A stretch of 64,000 bases of DNA from Bradyrhizobium sp. CCGUVB1N3 (GCF_024199925.1 NZ_JANADR010000001.1:5149501-5213500), one strand, 5' to 3'. Positions 47,075 through 57,117 are shown, counted from the stretch's first letter. The notes: generated by a model not told the origin, from the letters alone. Translations and numbers: made by a program.

Positions 47075-47482
47075 GGCGGAGGGCTCCGTGAGATAGAGGT
47101 CTGACGGTCGCGCCTTCCACCACCACCACGGCGCGCGCACGAGTATAGCGGAGACACCTGTGATCGCGAGCGGAAATCCCGTGGGACTCGTACCAGGCCT
47201 CCGCGATGCTCGGTTCCTTCATCGCTGGAAGGGTCGAATTCGTGCTCATGAACAGGTGGGCATAACCACGACCACGGGAGACGACAGAAGTTGACCAATT
47301 CGATCAGGTCGCACGCCAGAATAATTTACCTGCAAAATCGATGGTTGAGAGAACAAATTGTTAATGGGGCGCCGACAGCCGCTCGCACAGTTTGCAGCTT
47401 TTGGATGATCCGGCGTGTCGGCACAGGCCCTGATGCTGCCATGTACCAATGCAACTGGTGCTTGCCCCCTGGAGAGATTGTT
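47075..47482. other. Intergenic region
   Basis: About 408 bp between divergently transcribed genes. It must contain both promoters. I find no RNA gene or clear repeat. Confidence 0.4.
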
Positions 47483-47902
47483 ATGGCAGAATCCCCTCAC
47501 ATCGTCCTCACGCCGTTCTTCCGCCCTCGCGATGAGGACGCTGATGAGCAACAGATGTACGTGGCAGGATTCGTCGATGAGGAGGACGAGGCGTGGGGTA
47601 CGCTGATCCCACTGGAGGCGGAGATGGTTGAGCAAGCCGTTATGAGGCACCAGACATTCGGCGTTTGGTGCGACTCCGACGGCCGCATCCAGCCGCAGCC
47701 CGATAGCGACGGTCTGTTTGAACACCTTCTCGATAAGGGTCAATTGAAGGGGACGCCGCTAGACGAACTGGTTGCCGAGGCTATCGAAGAAGGCAGGAAT
47801 GAACCTAATGATGAGATTCTCGACATGTTCGAGACTCTGCATGAGCGGCTGGTGCGCGCCACGAGCGCAGTCGCTGACGAGATTGCGCGGCGTAGGCGAT
47901 GA
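47483..47902 (+). CDS. Hypothetical acidic protein
   Basis: A 139-residue strongly acidic protein (HIVLTPFFRPRDEDADEQ at the start, DELVAEAIEEGRNEPNDEI later). GGAGAG lies eight bases before the ATG, which sets this start within a longer open frame. Helical at its C-terminus with a basic end (IARRRR). I do not recognise a family. Its charge recalls DNA-mimic or chaperone-like small proteins of mobile elements, but that is only a resemblance. Confidence 0.55.
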   Translation: MAESPHIVLTPFFRPRDEDADEQQMYVAGFVDEEDEAWGTLIPLEAEMVEQAVMRHQTFGVWCDSDGRIQPQPDSDGLFEHLLDKGQLKGTPLDELVAEAIEEGRNEPNDEILDMFETLHERLVRATSAVADEIARRRR

Positions 47903-48067
47903 AATCCAGGCACGCGAGCGCTGAGTGAAAGAGAATCTGGGCTGCGTTTGATACCTGGCCGAGTGCCGAATATTCCTGTCAAATAGGGTTAGGTAAGGAC
48001 GGATTCAATCCTCATCAGATTGATCACGCGTCGTGGCGGCTCGCGCCGGCTTCATTTGGATCGAGCG

Positions 48068-48265
48068 TCAGCCCCAACTGATGGGGGTGTACGGAACTCG
48101 ACGGCGCTTCAGTTCTTCCTCAAGGCGCAGCGCTTCTCGTTTCGCAGTCTCGCCCAACAGACGATGTTTGCTGCCTAGGCGCAGATCGGCCGCAACTTGC
48201 TGCCGAATATTTTCGTAGAGTTTAAGGACGCTCGCGTCACTTAAATCCTGGATGGCCATCGACAT
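48068..48265 (-). CDS. Hypothetical small helical protein
   Basis: A 65-residue charged, mostly helical protein (SVLKLYENIRQQVAADLRLG, then REALRLEEELKRRRVPY). Similar short proteins occur in rhizobial genomes and elements. A GAGAAG site precedes the ATG at 48265; a second ATG two codons on is equally possible. No function is known to me. Confidence 0.5.
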   Translation of the reverse strand: MSMAIQDLSDASVLKLYENIRQQVAADLRLGSKHRLLGETAKREALRLEEELKRRRVPYTPISWG

Positions 48266-48462
48266 CTTCTCAAAGACATTCACGAAACAAAATGGAACCG
48301 CAGATGAGATCCGCGGCTCCCCGGGAAATAATTCATTAAGACGCAATGTAGTCCAGCCCCGGCGCCGACCTCAGAGTGCCTCGTTCATTGAGATTTGTGG
48401 AGCGTCAATGGCAGTTACGTTTGCGAAAACAAAATTAACGTTGCTTCTTCACCACACCGGAC

Positions 48463-48816
48463 TCAGCCTGGCCTGTTAGACTGCCCAGACGCTCTTGGAC
48501 TGTCTTGGACGGCAAAGTTGTCGCCTTTCGGTCCCGCGTCACTGTTCAGTCGCTGGTGCATTTCCTTGCTGGCCTTGAAGCGCGGAAGGCGCTTCTCGTC
48601 GACTCGCACGAGCGCGCCCGTTCGCGGATTTCTGCTGATGCGCGCCCGCCGTTGCGTGGCAGAAAACACTCCGAATCCGCGAAGCTCAACCCGGTCGCCG
48701 CGCGCGAGCGCAGCGACGACCTCGCCCAAGATTGCATCTACAATGTTCTCGACGTCCCGCTGATAAAGGCGCGGATTTCGGCCGGCGATACGCTCGACGA
48801 GTTCGGACCTGATCAT
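48463..48816 (-). CDS. HU/IHF-beta-like nucleoid protein
   Basis: A 117-residue HU-family protein. The fold is complete: [34 protein letters not shown] helices, ELRGFGVFS, and the DNA arm [26 protein letters not shown], with RNPRTG in the place of the minor-groove wedge. It most resembles IHF beta. A 25-residue polar tail follows. IHF-like proteins bend DNA in relaxosomes, origins and excision complexes, so an element-borne copy is meaningful. Confidence 0.85.
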   Translation of the reverse strand: MIRSELVERIAGRNPRLYQRDVENIVDAILGEVVAALARGDRVELRGFGVFSATQRRARISRNPRTGALVRVDEKRLPRFKASKEMHQRLNSDAGPKGDNFAVQDSPRASGQSNRPG

Positions 48817-48822
48817 TGGCAC

Positions 48823-49389
48823 TGGCGTCCACAGAATTTGTGGGTGACCATTTCTCGAAAGCGCTAGCGCCTGTCAAGCCGCAGCAGGCGTCATGACAAC
48901 CAGAACCTGCCGAGCGCAAGCCGGCTGAAGATGTCAAGCATTTGAAGTTTGTCATCGCCCGGTAGCGCTAGCATTCGTACCTGCCGGTCGCCTGCAACCG
49001 CTTCAACTCGAAAGGCTGACCGGGAGCGATACCGAGTTGGCCTTCTATGCGCGCGCTGCACGGATCGCCGTTACCGGCGTTTCGGACTGAATGGGTCCAA
49101 TCGCGGATATGGGCAATCCGCCGCCTTGCCGCGTTAGCGATTGAAGCCGAATGGCGGAAACACGGCAACGCCGTGGTTCCGGCGCAGCCGAAAGCGCGGC
49201 CCGCAGGGCAACGCACAGGCATTGACGATCACCGCCGTAAAGAAGAACGCCCACGATCTACAAGAATTGTCCTGATATTGTCTTATCGAGGAATTGCGAT
49301 TCTTGACGGTCCCTGACTTCCGGTCAGCCTCTGCGGCACCGAGGTGGTCACGATCATTCGAGCCCAACAGGCAAAACGAGGATACCGGT
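48823..49389. other. Intergenic region
   Basis: About 567 bp without a supported gene. AGCGCTAGC occurs twice (near 48860 and 48963), a small symmetrical repeat of unknown role. Promoters for HU and for the unknown protein downstream must lie here. Confidence 0.4.
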
Positions 49390-50094
49390 ATGGGAGAGAT
49401 CAATATCCCCCGCGATCAGCAAGATGCTCTCGCGGCGGTCGATACCAACGAGCTGGACAGGCTTATCGACCAAGCGGTCGGCAAGGAGCAATTGGGTGAT
49501 CTGCATCGTCTCCGTCTCACGAGCTGCGGACCCTACATTGCAAGAAAGCTCCACTACTTCGAACAGGCGTTGACGGAACAACGCCAGGCTAAGGCACCAG
49601 GAAAGCGCGCAAGAACAGCAGACGCCCTCCGACGCGCGGGTCATGACCTATCCTTCGCGGTCGACGCTATGAAGCGCCGAATGGAAACGGAACAAAAGGA
49701 AGGGCAGCTCTTCTACGTCGATGACCAGATCATGCCGCCTTATCACTTCGACAAACGCCTAAGTGTCAGAGTGAGCTATCGGTGGCGCCGGACCGTTGAT
49801 GACGAGTGGACGCTCGGCAGCATAACCTTCATCCATGACGTGGATCTACGTCCCGACTATACGATCCCCGTCCCCAAGCGGAAGCCGAGCGCTGCCAAAC
49901 AGGAGCAGGATCGACAGACCAAGTTGTATCAAACGTGGGAGCACCTGATGAGAGGAGCGCTCTACTCGGTGAGGGACTACTTTAGAGACGGTGGTGACGG
50001 AGACACGATCCCGGAAACATTCCAGGCCACGGTCGATACTCATACCCGCGACCTGAACAATTACAGCACTCAGTTCTGGCGCCAGCGCCCTTGA
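49390..50094 (+). CDS. Hypothetical protein (234 residues)
   Basis: A soluble, charged protein beginning MGEINIPRDQQDALAAVD. Its middle has an aromatic strand region (YHFDKRLSVRVSYRWRRTVDDEW, then TFIHDVDLRPDY) and a C-terminal helical part (LYSVRDYFRDGG). No known domain is recognised. It is on the plus strand, alone, ahead of the convergent DUF2493 gene. Confidence 0.6.
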   Translation: MGEINIPRDQQDALAAVDTNELDRLIDQAVGKEQLGDLHRLRLTSCGPYIARKLHYFEQALTEQRQAKAPGKRARTADALRRAGHDLSFAVDAMKRRMETEQKEGQLFYVDDQIMPPYHFDKRLSVRVSYRWRRTVDDEWTLGSITFIHDVDLRPDYTIPVPKRKPSAAKQEQDRQTKLYQTWEHLMRGALYSVRDYFRDGGDGDTIPETFQATVDTHTRDLNNYSTQFWRQRP

Positions 50095-50139
50095 ATTCTT
50101 CTGTCTATCCGGAGGATTGAAGGCGGAAGATGGCGGCGC

Positions 50140-51075
50140 CTAAGCGCCGCGTGTTCCAAACCGCCAGACCGGAATGCCGAGCTTCTTGGCCTTGTCGGCG
50201 AGGTTGTCCTGGATCCCGGTGCCCGGGAAGTGCATCACGCCGATCGGCAGCACGTCGAGCATCGCATCGTTGCGCTTGAACGGCGCGGCCTTGTTATGCT
50301 TCGTCCAGTCTGGCTTGAAGGCGATCTGCGGGACTTTGCGGTTGTCGGCCCATTTGGCGGCGATCAATTCCGCGCCCTTGGGCGATCCGCCGTGAAGCAG
50401 AACCATGTCCGGATGCTTGGCGTGGACCTGGTCGAGCTTGTTCCAGATCAGCCGGTGATCGTTGAAGTCGAGGCCGCCGGTGAGTGCCACCTTTGGCCCT
50501 GCGGGCATAAGCACCTGGTTGTCGGCGCGCTTCTTCGCGGCCAGGAAGTCGCGGCTGTCGATCATCGCTGCCGTGAGATGACGGTGATTGACCTTCGATC
50601 CGTTCCGCGGACGCCACGCTGAATGGGTATAGCGCTCGAAGTACTCGGCGGCCTGGTCGCGCATCAGCTCGAAGGCGTTGCGTCGCTCAATCAGCGTTTG
50701 GCCCTCTGCTGTCAGGCGCTCCAGCTCGACGGATTTGATCTCGCTCCCGTCCTGCTCCCGCTGCGACCGCTGCTGGGCCAGCTCGTTATCGTCGAGCTCG
50801 CGCTCGATCTTGTCGATGGCACGATGGAAGACGTTCACCGTCGACCAGAGCAGGTTTTCGAGGTCGGGTTCGAGGCGGGTGTCGGACAGCGCCACCACGA
50901 GGGCGTCGAAGATGTCGGAGATGCTGCCAGCGAGGATTTGTGCTTCGGGAAGCGGCCGGGGATCGGGCTCATCGTGGAAGGGCCGGTGGCCGTAGAGCTG
51001 GAGTTCCTGGAGGACTTGGTCGGTCGCGGATGAGTTTTGCTGCGGCTCGAAATCGTCGTCATGGTCGGTGATCAT
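50140..51075 (-). CDS. DUF2493 protein (SLOG-like)
   Basis: A 311-residue protein whose C-terminal third is the DUF2493 domain: KVALTGGLDFNDHRLIWNKLD, LLHGGSPKGAELIAAKWA and IGVMHFPGTGIQDNLADKA, a Rossmann-like SLOG fold that may bind nucleotide-type ligands. The N-terminal 180 residues are helical and charged. GAGGA precedes ATG 51075. SLOG proteins occur in mobile elements and in nucleotide-signalling defence; its job here is unknown. Confidence 0.8.
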   Translation of the reverse strand: MITDHDDDFEPQQNSSATDQVLQELQLYGHRPFHDEPDPRPLPEAQILAGSISDIFDALVVALSDTRLEPDLENLLWSTVNVFHRAIDKIERELDDNELAQQRSQREQDGSEIKSVELERLTAEGQTLIERRNAFELMRDQAAEYFERYTHSAWRPRNGSKVNHRHLTAAMIDSRDFLAAKKRADNQVLMPAGPKVALTGGLDFNDHRLIWNKLDQVHAKHPDMVLLHGGSPKGAELIAAKWADNRKVPQIAFKPDWTKHNKAAPFKRNDAMLDVLPIGVMHFPGTGIQDNLADKAKKLGIPVWRFGTRGA

Positions 51076-51195
51076 TACGGCTATCCTCGTCGGATTGGCC
51101 GCGCCCATCGCGGCCTTCATGGCGACGAAAGCGGCGGGCGGACCGGACTTGCACCCGTAGCGCAGCGAAGGGCCGAAGCGGAGCGGAGGACCGAA

Positions 51196-51262
51196 GGGGG
51201 GCGACTATTTTGCCTCGCGATGTAAAGGCGGCTTTGCCGCCGACGGAAAATAGTCGGCCCCC
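51196..51262. repeat. 67-bp nested palindrome
   Basis: Outer arms of 16 bp pair with one mismatch (GGGGGGCGACTATTTT against AAAATAGTCGGCCCCC), and inside them GGCGGC-TTT-GCCGCC (51227-51241) forms a second stem. It lies in the 325-bp gap between the DUF2493 and toprim genes. It could act as a terminator, an RNA element or a recombination site; symmetry at two scales is clear. Confidence 0.6.
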
Positions 51263-51400
51263 GAGGTTGCCGGTCCGGGCCGCTTGCCGCCCGATCGCCC
51301 TCTCAGAAGGCCGTGGGTGCGGTCCCTTCCGGCGCCGAGGGAAGCAGGCCCATCGGCCTCGGAGTGAGAAGCGGCTGCGTCGCCCCTCATCCCGTTCCGG

Positions 51401-52462
51401 CTATGCCGCCAGCTCCATGAAGCGTGCAACGTCCTGCGCCGCGATCTGTGTCCGACTGATAGTGCGAAGGCTGTCGATCCCGAGCAGGCGGAGATCTTCA
51501 TTGAAGTCGCCAAGCCGTGGCGAGATCACGATCGCCTCGATACCGGCCGCCTGCGTCCGGTCGATCAAGGTCGCCATGGCGCCATCACCAGCGGGATCAT
51601 CGTCACGCGCGATGTAGAGCCGGCGGAGCGTGTCCGGGAACAGGATGGAGGACAGGTGCGCTGCCGAGAGCGCCGCCACCATTGGCATGGTGGGCAGAAC
51701 GCACCGAAGCGACAGCATCGTCTCGATGCCCTCACCGGCCGCCATCACCTCGCCCGCCACACCGAAGCGAACCGCATGTCCGAGCAAATCGCCCATCGCC
51801 CGTCGCGGCGTGTCGATCGGCGCCTTGCCGAGATTGGCTTCGCTGAAGCCGCCCGGATCGAGCCAGCTACGATGCGCGCCAGTCACGCGGCCCGAGAGGT
51901 CCGTGACGGCGGCGATCATCGCCGGCCATATCTCGGTCGGGGAGTGCTCGTCCGGCCGATAATAGCAACGTGGATGGAAGCGCAGGCTTCCGGTTCCGTG
52001 CAAAGCCGTAATGCCGCGACTACGGAGATACGCTTCTACGAGGGTACCCTCGATCGGTTCCGACATCGCGAAAAGCCGTCTTGCCGCATCCGGCGATCCC
52101 GCGGGTACGGTCGATTTCGGCGGCCGGACGCGATTCACCTTGGGCTCAGGGTCGGGACGCGGCAAACTGAGGAAGGAGCGCGCTTCGTTGGCGACGTCCT
52201 TGAAGTCGACCAGTCCGCAGCTTTCTCGGATCACGTCGAGCAAATCACCATGCTCGGAGGTGGCGGCGTCAGTCCATTTGCCAGCGGGTCCTTTCGCGGA
52301 CTCCTTGAGCCGCACGAACATCGAGCGGCCGGGGGTGTTGCGCACATCGCCGACAAGCCAGTAGCCGCCTTGTCGCCGTCCTGCGGAGAGATAATGTCGG
52401 CACACTGCCTCGGCGTCACGCGCAAGACGGCGGGCCAATTCGGAAGCGTCGTAGCGGGCCAT
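51401..52462 (-). CDS. Toprim-domain primase-like protein
   Basis: A 353-residue protein. The N-terminal part resembles the DUF7146/zinc-binding region of phage- and plasmid-type primases; the C-terminal part is a Toprim domain with the glutamate in AAGEGIETML and the acidic DxD-type loop IARDDDPAGDGA. It may prime complementary-strand synthesis of transferred DNA. It starts at the stop of the strawberry-notch gene (ATGA overlap), so they are co-translated. Confidence 0.8.
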   Translation of the reverse strand: MARYDASELARRLARDAEAVCRHYLSAGRRQGGYWLVGDVRNTPGRSMFVRLKESAKGPAGKWTDAATSEHGDLLDVIRESCGLVDFKDVANEARSFLSLPRPDPEPKVNRVRPPKSTVPAGSPDAARRLFAMSEPIEGTLVEAYLRSRGITALHGTGSLRFHPRCYYRPDEHSPTEIWPAMIAAVTDLSGRVTGAHRSWLDPGGFSEANLGKAPIDTPRRAMGDLLGHAVRFGVAGEVMAAGEGIETMLSLRCVLPTMPMVAALSAAHLSSILFPDTLRRLYIARDDDPAGDGAMATLIDRTQAAGIEAIVISPRLGDFNEDLRLLGIDSLRTISRTQIAAQDVARFMELAA

Positions 52463-55400
52463 CAGGCGGCCTCCCGCTCGCCGACGCGCTCGACCGGATA
52501 ATGGTCGATCACCTTCGCCAACACGGCAACACCGGTCGCATCTGTGGGAACGAACATGCGCAGCTTCCACGAGATGATCTCGCTGAAGAGGCCGTAGGCG
52601 CGCAGCCGGTCGCGCATCGTGTCGGTGAAGCCGGACAGCTCGATCCGGTGGGCGCCCATCACGCGCACGCGGCGGAGCTGTAGATCCTCTCCGAGGTCAA
52701 GGACCGTCCTCCCTTCCATCAGGGCCGCGAACGCCGCCTCCCGTGTGAGGGCCGTGGTCCCGATCATCGAGGCGTTCGCCGCCCAGGCTGGCGAGACCCT
52801 GCGGCCGATGATGCGCTCGCCCTCGTCGGTCTGAAGCCGATAGACCCGCGTCGAATCGTTCGGGAGCCGCTTCCAGATCGGCAGCAATAGGCCGGCGACG
52901 ATGTGGCGCGTGCTCTCGGCGAACTCCGGCACATCAGTGACTTCGCCGGTCCATGCGGCGGCGAACGCCTCGCGCGCGGCCGCCTGCCAGTGGCTCTCGT
53001 CCATCATTTTCTGGGAAGCATAATGGTGCTCCATCGGCCGGATCAGCCGCACGCGAGTTTCGATCTCGCCGTCATCGAGCATGAAGCTCGGCGCAGGGAT
53101 CTGCACCGCGGCGCGGCCCGAGCGTTCGTTGACGAGTAGCACAGCCCGAGCATCGGCCAGATAATCGAGCACTTGATCCAGCGTTAACGGGCGATTGCGC
53201 CGGCGCTCGGTGATGGTGAGGAGACGCGTCTCCGCGCCGGTGGCGGGATGCGTGTAGATCGTGCGCCGGTCAGTGACGACGAAGCTCTCGGCCTGGAGCG
53301 TTTCGAGCCCGACGTCGTAGACCCCGCCGGCGATCGCGCCCTCGACCTTGGTGTTCAGCAACTGCTCAAACGCCGTGAACAGGACGCCCTGCAAGTTGAT
53401 GGTGAGCGCCAGCAAGCGATTGAGGAACGTGGTGATCGGCGGCAATTCGTCCTTGATGCCGCTCTCATCCGTCAGCTTGAGGCCAGTGGCGTCCTCGAAC
53501 ATCTGGAGCGAGCAGCCTTCGACCTTGCCGCGTACAAGTAGCAGATACAGCTGGCGCAGCGCATCTCGGGCGTAGTGGCTTTCCAGATTGTCCTCGGGCC
53601 GGAACAGGCCCTGGCCGCCGGTCTGGCGCTGGCCGCGCGTGATCGCCCCCAGCGTGTCGAGGCGGCGGGCAATGGTCGAGAGGAAGCGCTTCTCCGCCTT
53701 CACGTCGGTGGCGATCGGCCGGAAGAGCGGTGGCTGTGCCTGGTTGGTGCGATTCGTCCGACCGAGGCCCTGGATCGCGGCGTCGGCCTTCCAGCCGGGT
53801 TCGAGCAAATAGTGGACCCGAAGTCTGCGATTCTGTGCCGACAGCTCGGCGTGATAGCTGCGCCCGGTACCGCCGGCGTCCGAGAAGACGAGCACGCGCT
53901 TTGCGTCATCCATGAAGGCGGCGGTTTCTGCGAGATTGGCGGAAGCGGCCCGGTTCTCGACGGCGAGGCGGTCACCCCTGCGCACCACGCGCCGCGAACG
54001 CCCCGTGACTTCCGCCACAAGGTCCGTGCCGAAACGCTGCACGATCTGGTCGAGCGCCCCGGGAACAGGCGGAAGCGAAGCGAGCCGTTCGATCAGCTCG
54101 CCCCGGTGGGCGACGGCCTCGCGGCTCTCGACCGGCTGGCCGTCGCGGAAGACGGGGCGGGACGAGAGATTGCCCTCGCTATCGGTGAAGGGCTCGTAGA
54201 GCTGCACCGGGAAGGAATGGGCGAGGTAATCAAGCACGTATTCGCGCGGCGTGATGTCGACGCGGACGTCGTTCCATTCTTCGGTCGGAATCTCGGCTAG
54301 CCGTCGTTCCATGAGCGCCTCGCCAGTCGAGACGATCTGGATGACCGCGGCATGGCCGTGGGCCAGGTCCCGCTCGATGGAGCGGACCAGGGTCGGCGTC
54401 TTCATGCTGGTGAGCAGATGGCCGAAGAAGCGCTGTTTTGCGCTCTCGAAGGCCGAGCGGGCGGCCGACTTGGCCTGGCGGTTCAGCGTGCCGGTCTCGC
54501 CGGTGATGTTGGCGGCCTGCATCGCCGCCTCGAGGTGATTGTGGATGACGCTGAATGCGCCAGCATAGGCGTCATAGATCCGGCGCTGCTCGTCGGTGAG
54601 TTGGTGCTCGACCAGTTCATACTCGACACCGTCATAAGAGAGCGAGCGGGCGCTGTAGAGACCGAGCGCACGCAGGTCGCGCGCCAGAACCTCCATTGCC
54701 GCGACGCCACCGTCCTCGATCGCCTGCACGAACTCCGCGCGAGTGGCGAACGGAAATTCCTCGCCGCCCCACAAGCCGAGCCGCTGGGCATAGGCAAGAT
54801 TGTGGACGGTGGTCGCGCCGGTTGCCGAGACATAGACGATCCGGGCGTTCGGCAGCGCGTGCTGCAGGCGCAGGCCCGCACGGCCCTGCTGCGAGGGCGC
54901 TACATCTCGCCGCTCGCCCTTCCCGCCGCCAGCATTCTGCATGGCATGGCTCTCGTCGAAAATGATGACTCCATCGAAGTCGGAGCCCAACCATTCAACG
55001 ATTTGCCGGACGCGGGAAAGCTTCTCGCCGCGGTCGTCGGACCGCAGCGTAGCGTAGGTTAAAAATAGGATACCTTCGGAGAGAAAGATCGGGCGCCCTT
55101 GCGCGAAGCGCGAGAGCGGTGTGACGAGCAGACGCTCCATGCCGAGCGCCGACCAGTCGCGCTGGGCGTCCTCGAGCAACTTGTCGGACTTCGAGATCCA
55201 GACCGCCTTGCGCCGGCCCTTCAGCCAGTTGTCGAGGATGATGCCGGCGGACTGGCGACCCTTGCCGGCGCCGGTGCCATCGCCGAGCATGAAACCGCGA
55301 CGGAAACGAATGGCGTTCGGCGCGTCGTCGCGCGCGGCCGTGACGAGATCGAAGGTTTCGTCAACTGTCCGTGCGCCCGCCAGATAGTCGCCATGCGCCT

Positions 55401-56793
55401 CGCCGGCATAGATCAGCGTCTCGAGCTGGGCGTCGGACAGGATGCCGTCACTGACGAGGTTCGCAGGTAGGCGTGGCCGATAGCTCGGCTTCGGCGGCGC
55501 GACCGAGGCCATCGCGGCCGACTGCACCAGCTTGGTCGGGTGCGCCTGCGCGCCTGGGAGCCGGATCGATTGGAGCTGGTATTCCTCGTAAATGGCGTCG
55601 CTGAGACGCGCGCCCTCGGGCGGCGTCCAGTCGATCGTCTCATAGACGAGGTCGACGGCTTCGGGATCAGCGACCGACGCCTCAGCCGAACGTGCAGCAG
55701 ACCGTGCGAGATAGCCGCGCACGGTGCGAGGTGCCGGCGAGACCGACGCGGGAAGTGCGCTGTTCGATCCGACGGTCAGGCGCGCCGGCACGCGCTCGCC
55801 GATCCAGCGGAGAAGCGTCGCAATGTCGGGCGCGATCCCCGGCGAGTCCGGGAATGTGTGGCGGTCGTCTGCCGGCGCCTTGTCGATGACGGTCAGGCGC
55901 GTCCCGATCGTGGTGCCGTGCTTGGCATAGACCGCGCCGTTGATCGCAGCGGTGAACACCACGCGGCCGCGTTCCTGCAATCGGACGAAGGCGTCGCGCC
56001 AGGCTGAGGCTTCGGGTGAGAAGTTTGCGCCGGTGATCGCTACCAGCCGGCCACCATCGGCGAGACGCGCCAGGGCGGAGGCGATGTGACGGTACGCAGT
56101 GTCGGCCATGCGACCGGACACATTCGCCATCGCCGAGAACGGCGGGTTCATCAGTACGATGCTCGGGACGATCGCAGGATCCAGGTGATCGTCGATTTGG
56201 GCCGCGTCGAAGCGCGTGACAGGGACGGCCGGAAAGAGAGAAGAGAGCAACATAGCCCGGGTCTCGGCCAGCTCGTTCAGCACGAGGCTGCCGCCGGCGA
56301 TCTCCGCCAGGATAGCGAGCAGCCCAGTACCTGCGGACGGCTCCAGCACGCGATCCGCCGGCGTGATGGCGGCCGCGGTCAGCGCAGCCAGGCCCAGCGG
56401 GATCGGCGTCGAGAATTGCTGGAAAGTCTCGCTTTCGGCCGAGCGGCGCGTGTGGGTTGGGAGAAGGCCGGCGACTTTCGTCAATGCGGAAAGCAGTGAA
56501 GCCGGAGAATCGGCTTTGCGGAACAGCGCCCTTCCGTACTTGCGCAAGAACAGGACAGTGGCAGCCTCACAGGCGTCATAGGCCATCTTCCAATCCCAGG
56601 CGCCCGTCGCATCGGATGCACCGAAGGCGGTTTCCATGGCGGCGCGCAGGATCGCGGCGTCGATGCGCCGGCCCTTCTCAAGATGCGGGAGGAGTTGCTC
56701 CGCCGCAGCGATGAAGGCCCTGGCGCCCTCGCGAGCGCGGACAGGCGAGATCGGCGCGGCCGGGTTGGCCGCGATCGGGGAAAGATCGGTCAT
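52462..56793 (-). CDS. Strawberry-notch family helicase with N-terminal methyltransferase-like domain
   Basis: A 1,443-residue protein. The N-terminal part has a class I methyltransferase motif EPSAGTG (about 151-157) and NPPF (216-219). The middle is a superfamily 2 ATPase with Walker A GDGTGAGKG (504-512) and DESH (613-616), and the strawberry-notch C-terminal helicase half follows, with GRTNRTNQ. Such proteins are common on alphaproteobacterial conjugative elements; DNA remodelling, protection or modification of transferred DNA is suggested but not shown. ATG 56793 follows a short leader with a strong hairpin. Confidence 0.87.
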   Translation of the reverse strand: MTDLSPIAANPAAPISPVRAREGARAFIAAAEQLLPHLEKGRRIDAAILRAAMETAFGASDATGAWDWKMAYDACEAATVLFLRKYGRALFRKADSPASLLSALTKVAGLLPTHTRRSAESETFQQFSTPIPLGLAALTAAAITPADRVLEPSAGTGLLAILAEIAGGSLVLNELAETRAMLLSSLFPAVPVTRFDAAQIDDHLDPAIVPSIVLMNPPFSAMANVSGRMADTAYRHIASALARLADGGRLVAITGANFSPEASAWRDAFVRLQERGRVVFTAAINGAVYAKHGTTIGTRLTVIDKAPADDRHTFPDSPGIAPDIATLLRWIGERVPARLTVGSNSALPASVSPAPRTVRGYLARSAARSAEASVADPEAVDLVYETIDWTPPEGARLSDAIYEEYQLQSIRLPGAQAHPTKLVQSAAMASVAPPKPSYRPRLPANLVSDGILSDAQLETLIYAGEAHGDYLAGARTVDETFDLVTAARDDAPNAIRFRRGFMLGDGTGAGKGRQSAGIILDNWLKGRRKAVWISKSDKLLEDAQRDWSALGMERLLVTPLSRFAQGRPIFLSEGILFLTYATLRSDDRGEKLSRVRQIVEWLGSDFDGVIIFDESHAMQNAGGGKGERRDVAPSQQGRAGLRLQHALPNARIVYVSATGATTVHNLAYAQRLGLWGGEEFPFATRAEFVQAIEDGGVAAMEVLARDLRALGLYSARSLSYDGVEYELVEHQLTDEQRRIYDAYAGAFSVIHNHLEAAMQAANITGETGTLNRQAKSAARSAFESAKQRFFGHLLTSMKTPTLVRSIERDLAHGHAAVIQIVSTGEALMERRLAEIPTEEWNDVRVDITPREYVLDYLAHSFPVQLYEPFTDSEGNLSSRPVFRDGQPVESREAVAHRGELIERLASLPPVPGALDQIVQRFGTDLVAEVTGRSRRVVRRGDRLAVENRAASANLAETAAFMDDAKRVLVFSDAGGTGRSYHAELSAQNRRLRVHYLLEPGWKADAAIQGLGRTNRTNQAQPPLFRPIATDVKAEKRFLSTIARRLDTLGAITRGQRQTGGQGLFRPEDNLESHYARDALRQLYLLLVRGKVEGCSLQMFEDATGLKLTDESGIKDELPPITTFLNRLLALTINLQGVLFTAFEQLLNTKVEGAIAGGVYDVGLETLQAESFVVTDRRTIYTHPATGAETRLLTITERRRNRPLTLDQVLDYLADARAVLLVNERSGRAAVQIPAPSFMLDDGEIETRVRLIRPMEHHYASQKMMDESHWQAAAREAFAAAWTGEVTDVPEFAESTRHIVAGLLLPIWKRLPNDSTRVYRLQTDEGERIIGRRVSPAWAANASMIGTTALTREAAFAALMEGRTVLDLGEDLQLRRVRVMGAHRIELSGFTDTMRDRLRAYGLFSEIISWKLRMFVPTDATGVAVLAKVIDHYPVERVGEREAA

Positions 56794-56820
56794 GAGGGGA
56801 TCCTTAAGGAGAGCGGGAGC

Positions 56821-56870
56821 GGACGAGCCGGCCGCGCTCTCTCTCGACCGCACCGGCTCAAACCCGTCCC
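56821..56870 (-). promoter_or_regulatory. Hairpin leader of the strawberry-notch gene
   Basis: On the minus strand GAGCCGG and CCGGCTC form a 7-bp stem, extended by GGAC/GTCC across an internal loop, around a GAGAGAGA loop. It contains the same GACGGGTT motif as the leaders of parB and ardC. Confidence 0.5.
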
Positions 56871-57019
56871 GGCCTGCCTCTCACTCTCCGCCCGATGCCT
56901 TGAAACGTTCTGGGCGGGCCACTACCTGTGCTGTGTCAGGGTCGCTGCGCATTGCGCGGCAAGAACCGCTTGTGGCGCGAGCCTCAAGAGCTGAATGGCC
57001 TGGTCAACAGGCTGCCGCT

Positions 57020-57052
57020 GACCTGCCCCCGTGCTTTTGCGCGGGGCGGGTC
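57020..57052 (+). promoter_or_regulatory. Hairpin upstream of the 57.1-kb gene
   Basis: A nearly perfect 14-bp stem with a TTTT loop lies 66 bp before the start of the next plus-strand gene, in the divergent gap with the strawberry-notch gene. Confidence 0.45.
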
Positions 57053-57117
57053 TCGGCATGCGGTTCACGAGCCCCGACAAGACCATCGAACCGCTTCGTA
57101 CAATGAAGGACGATTTG

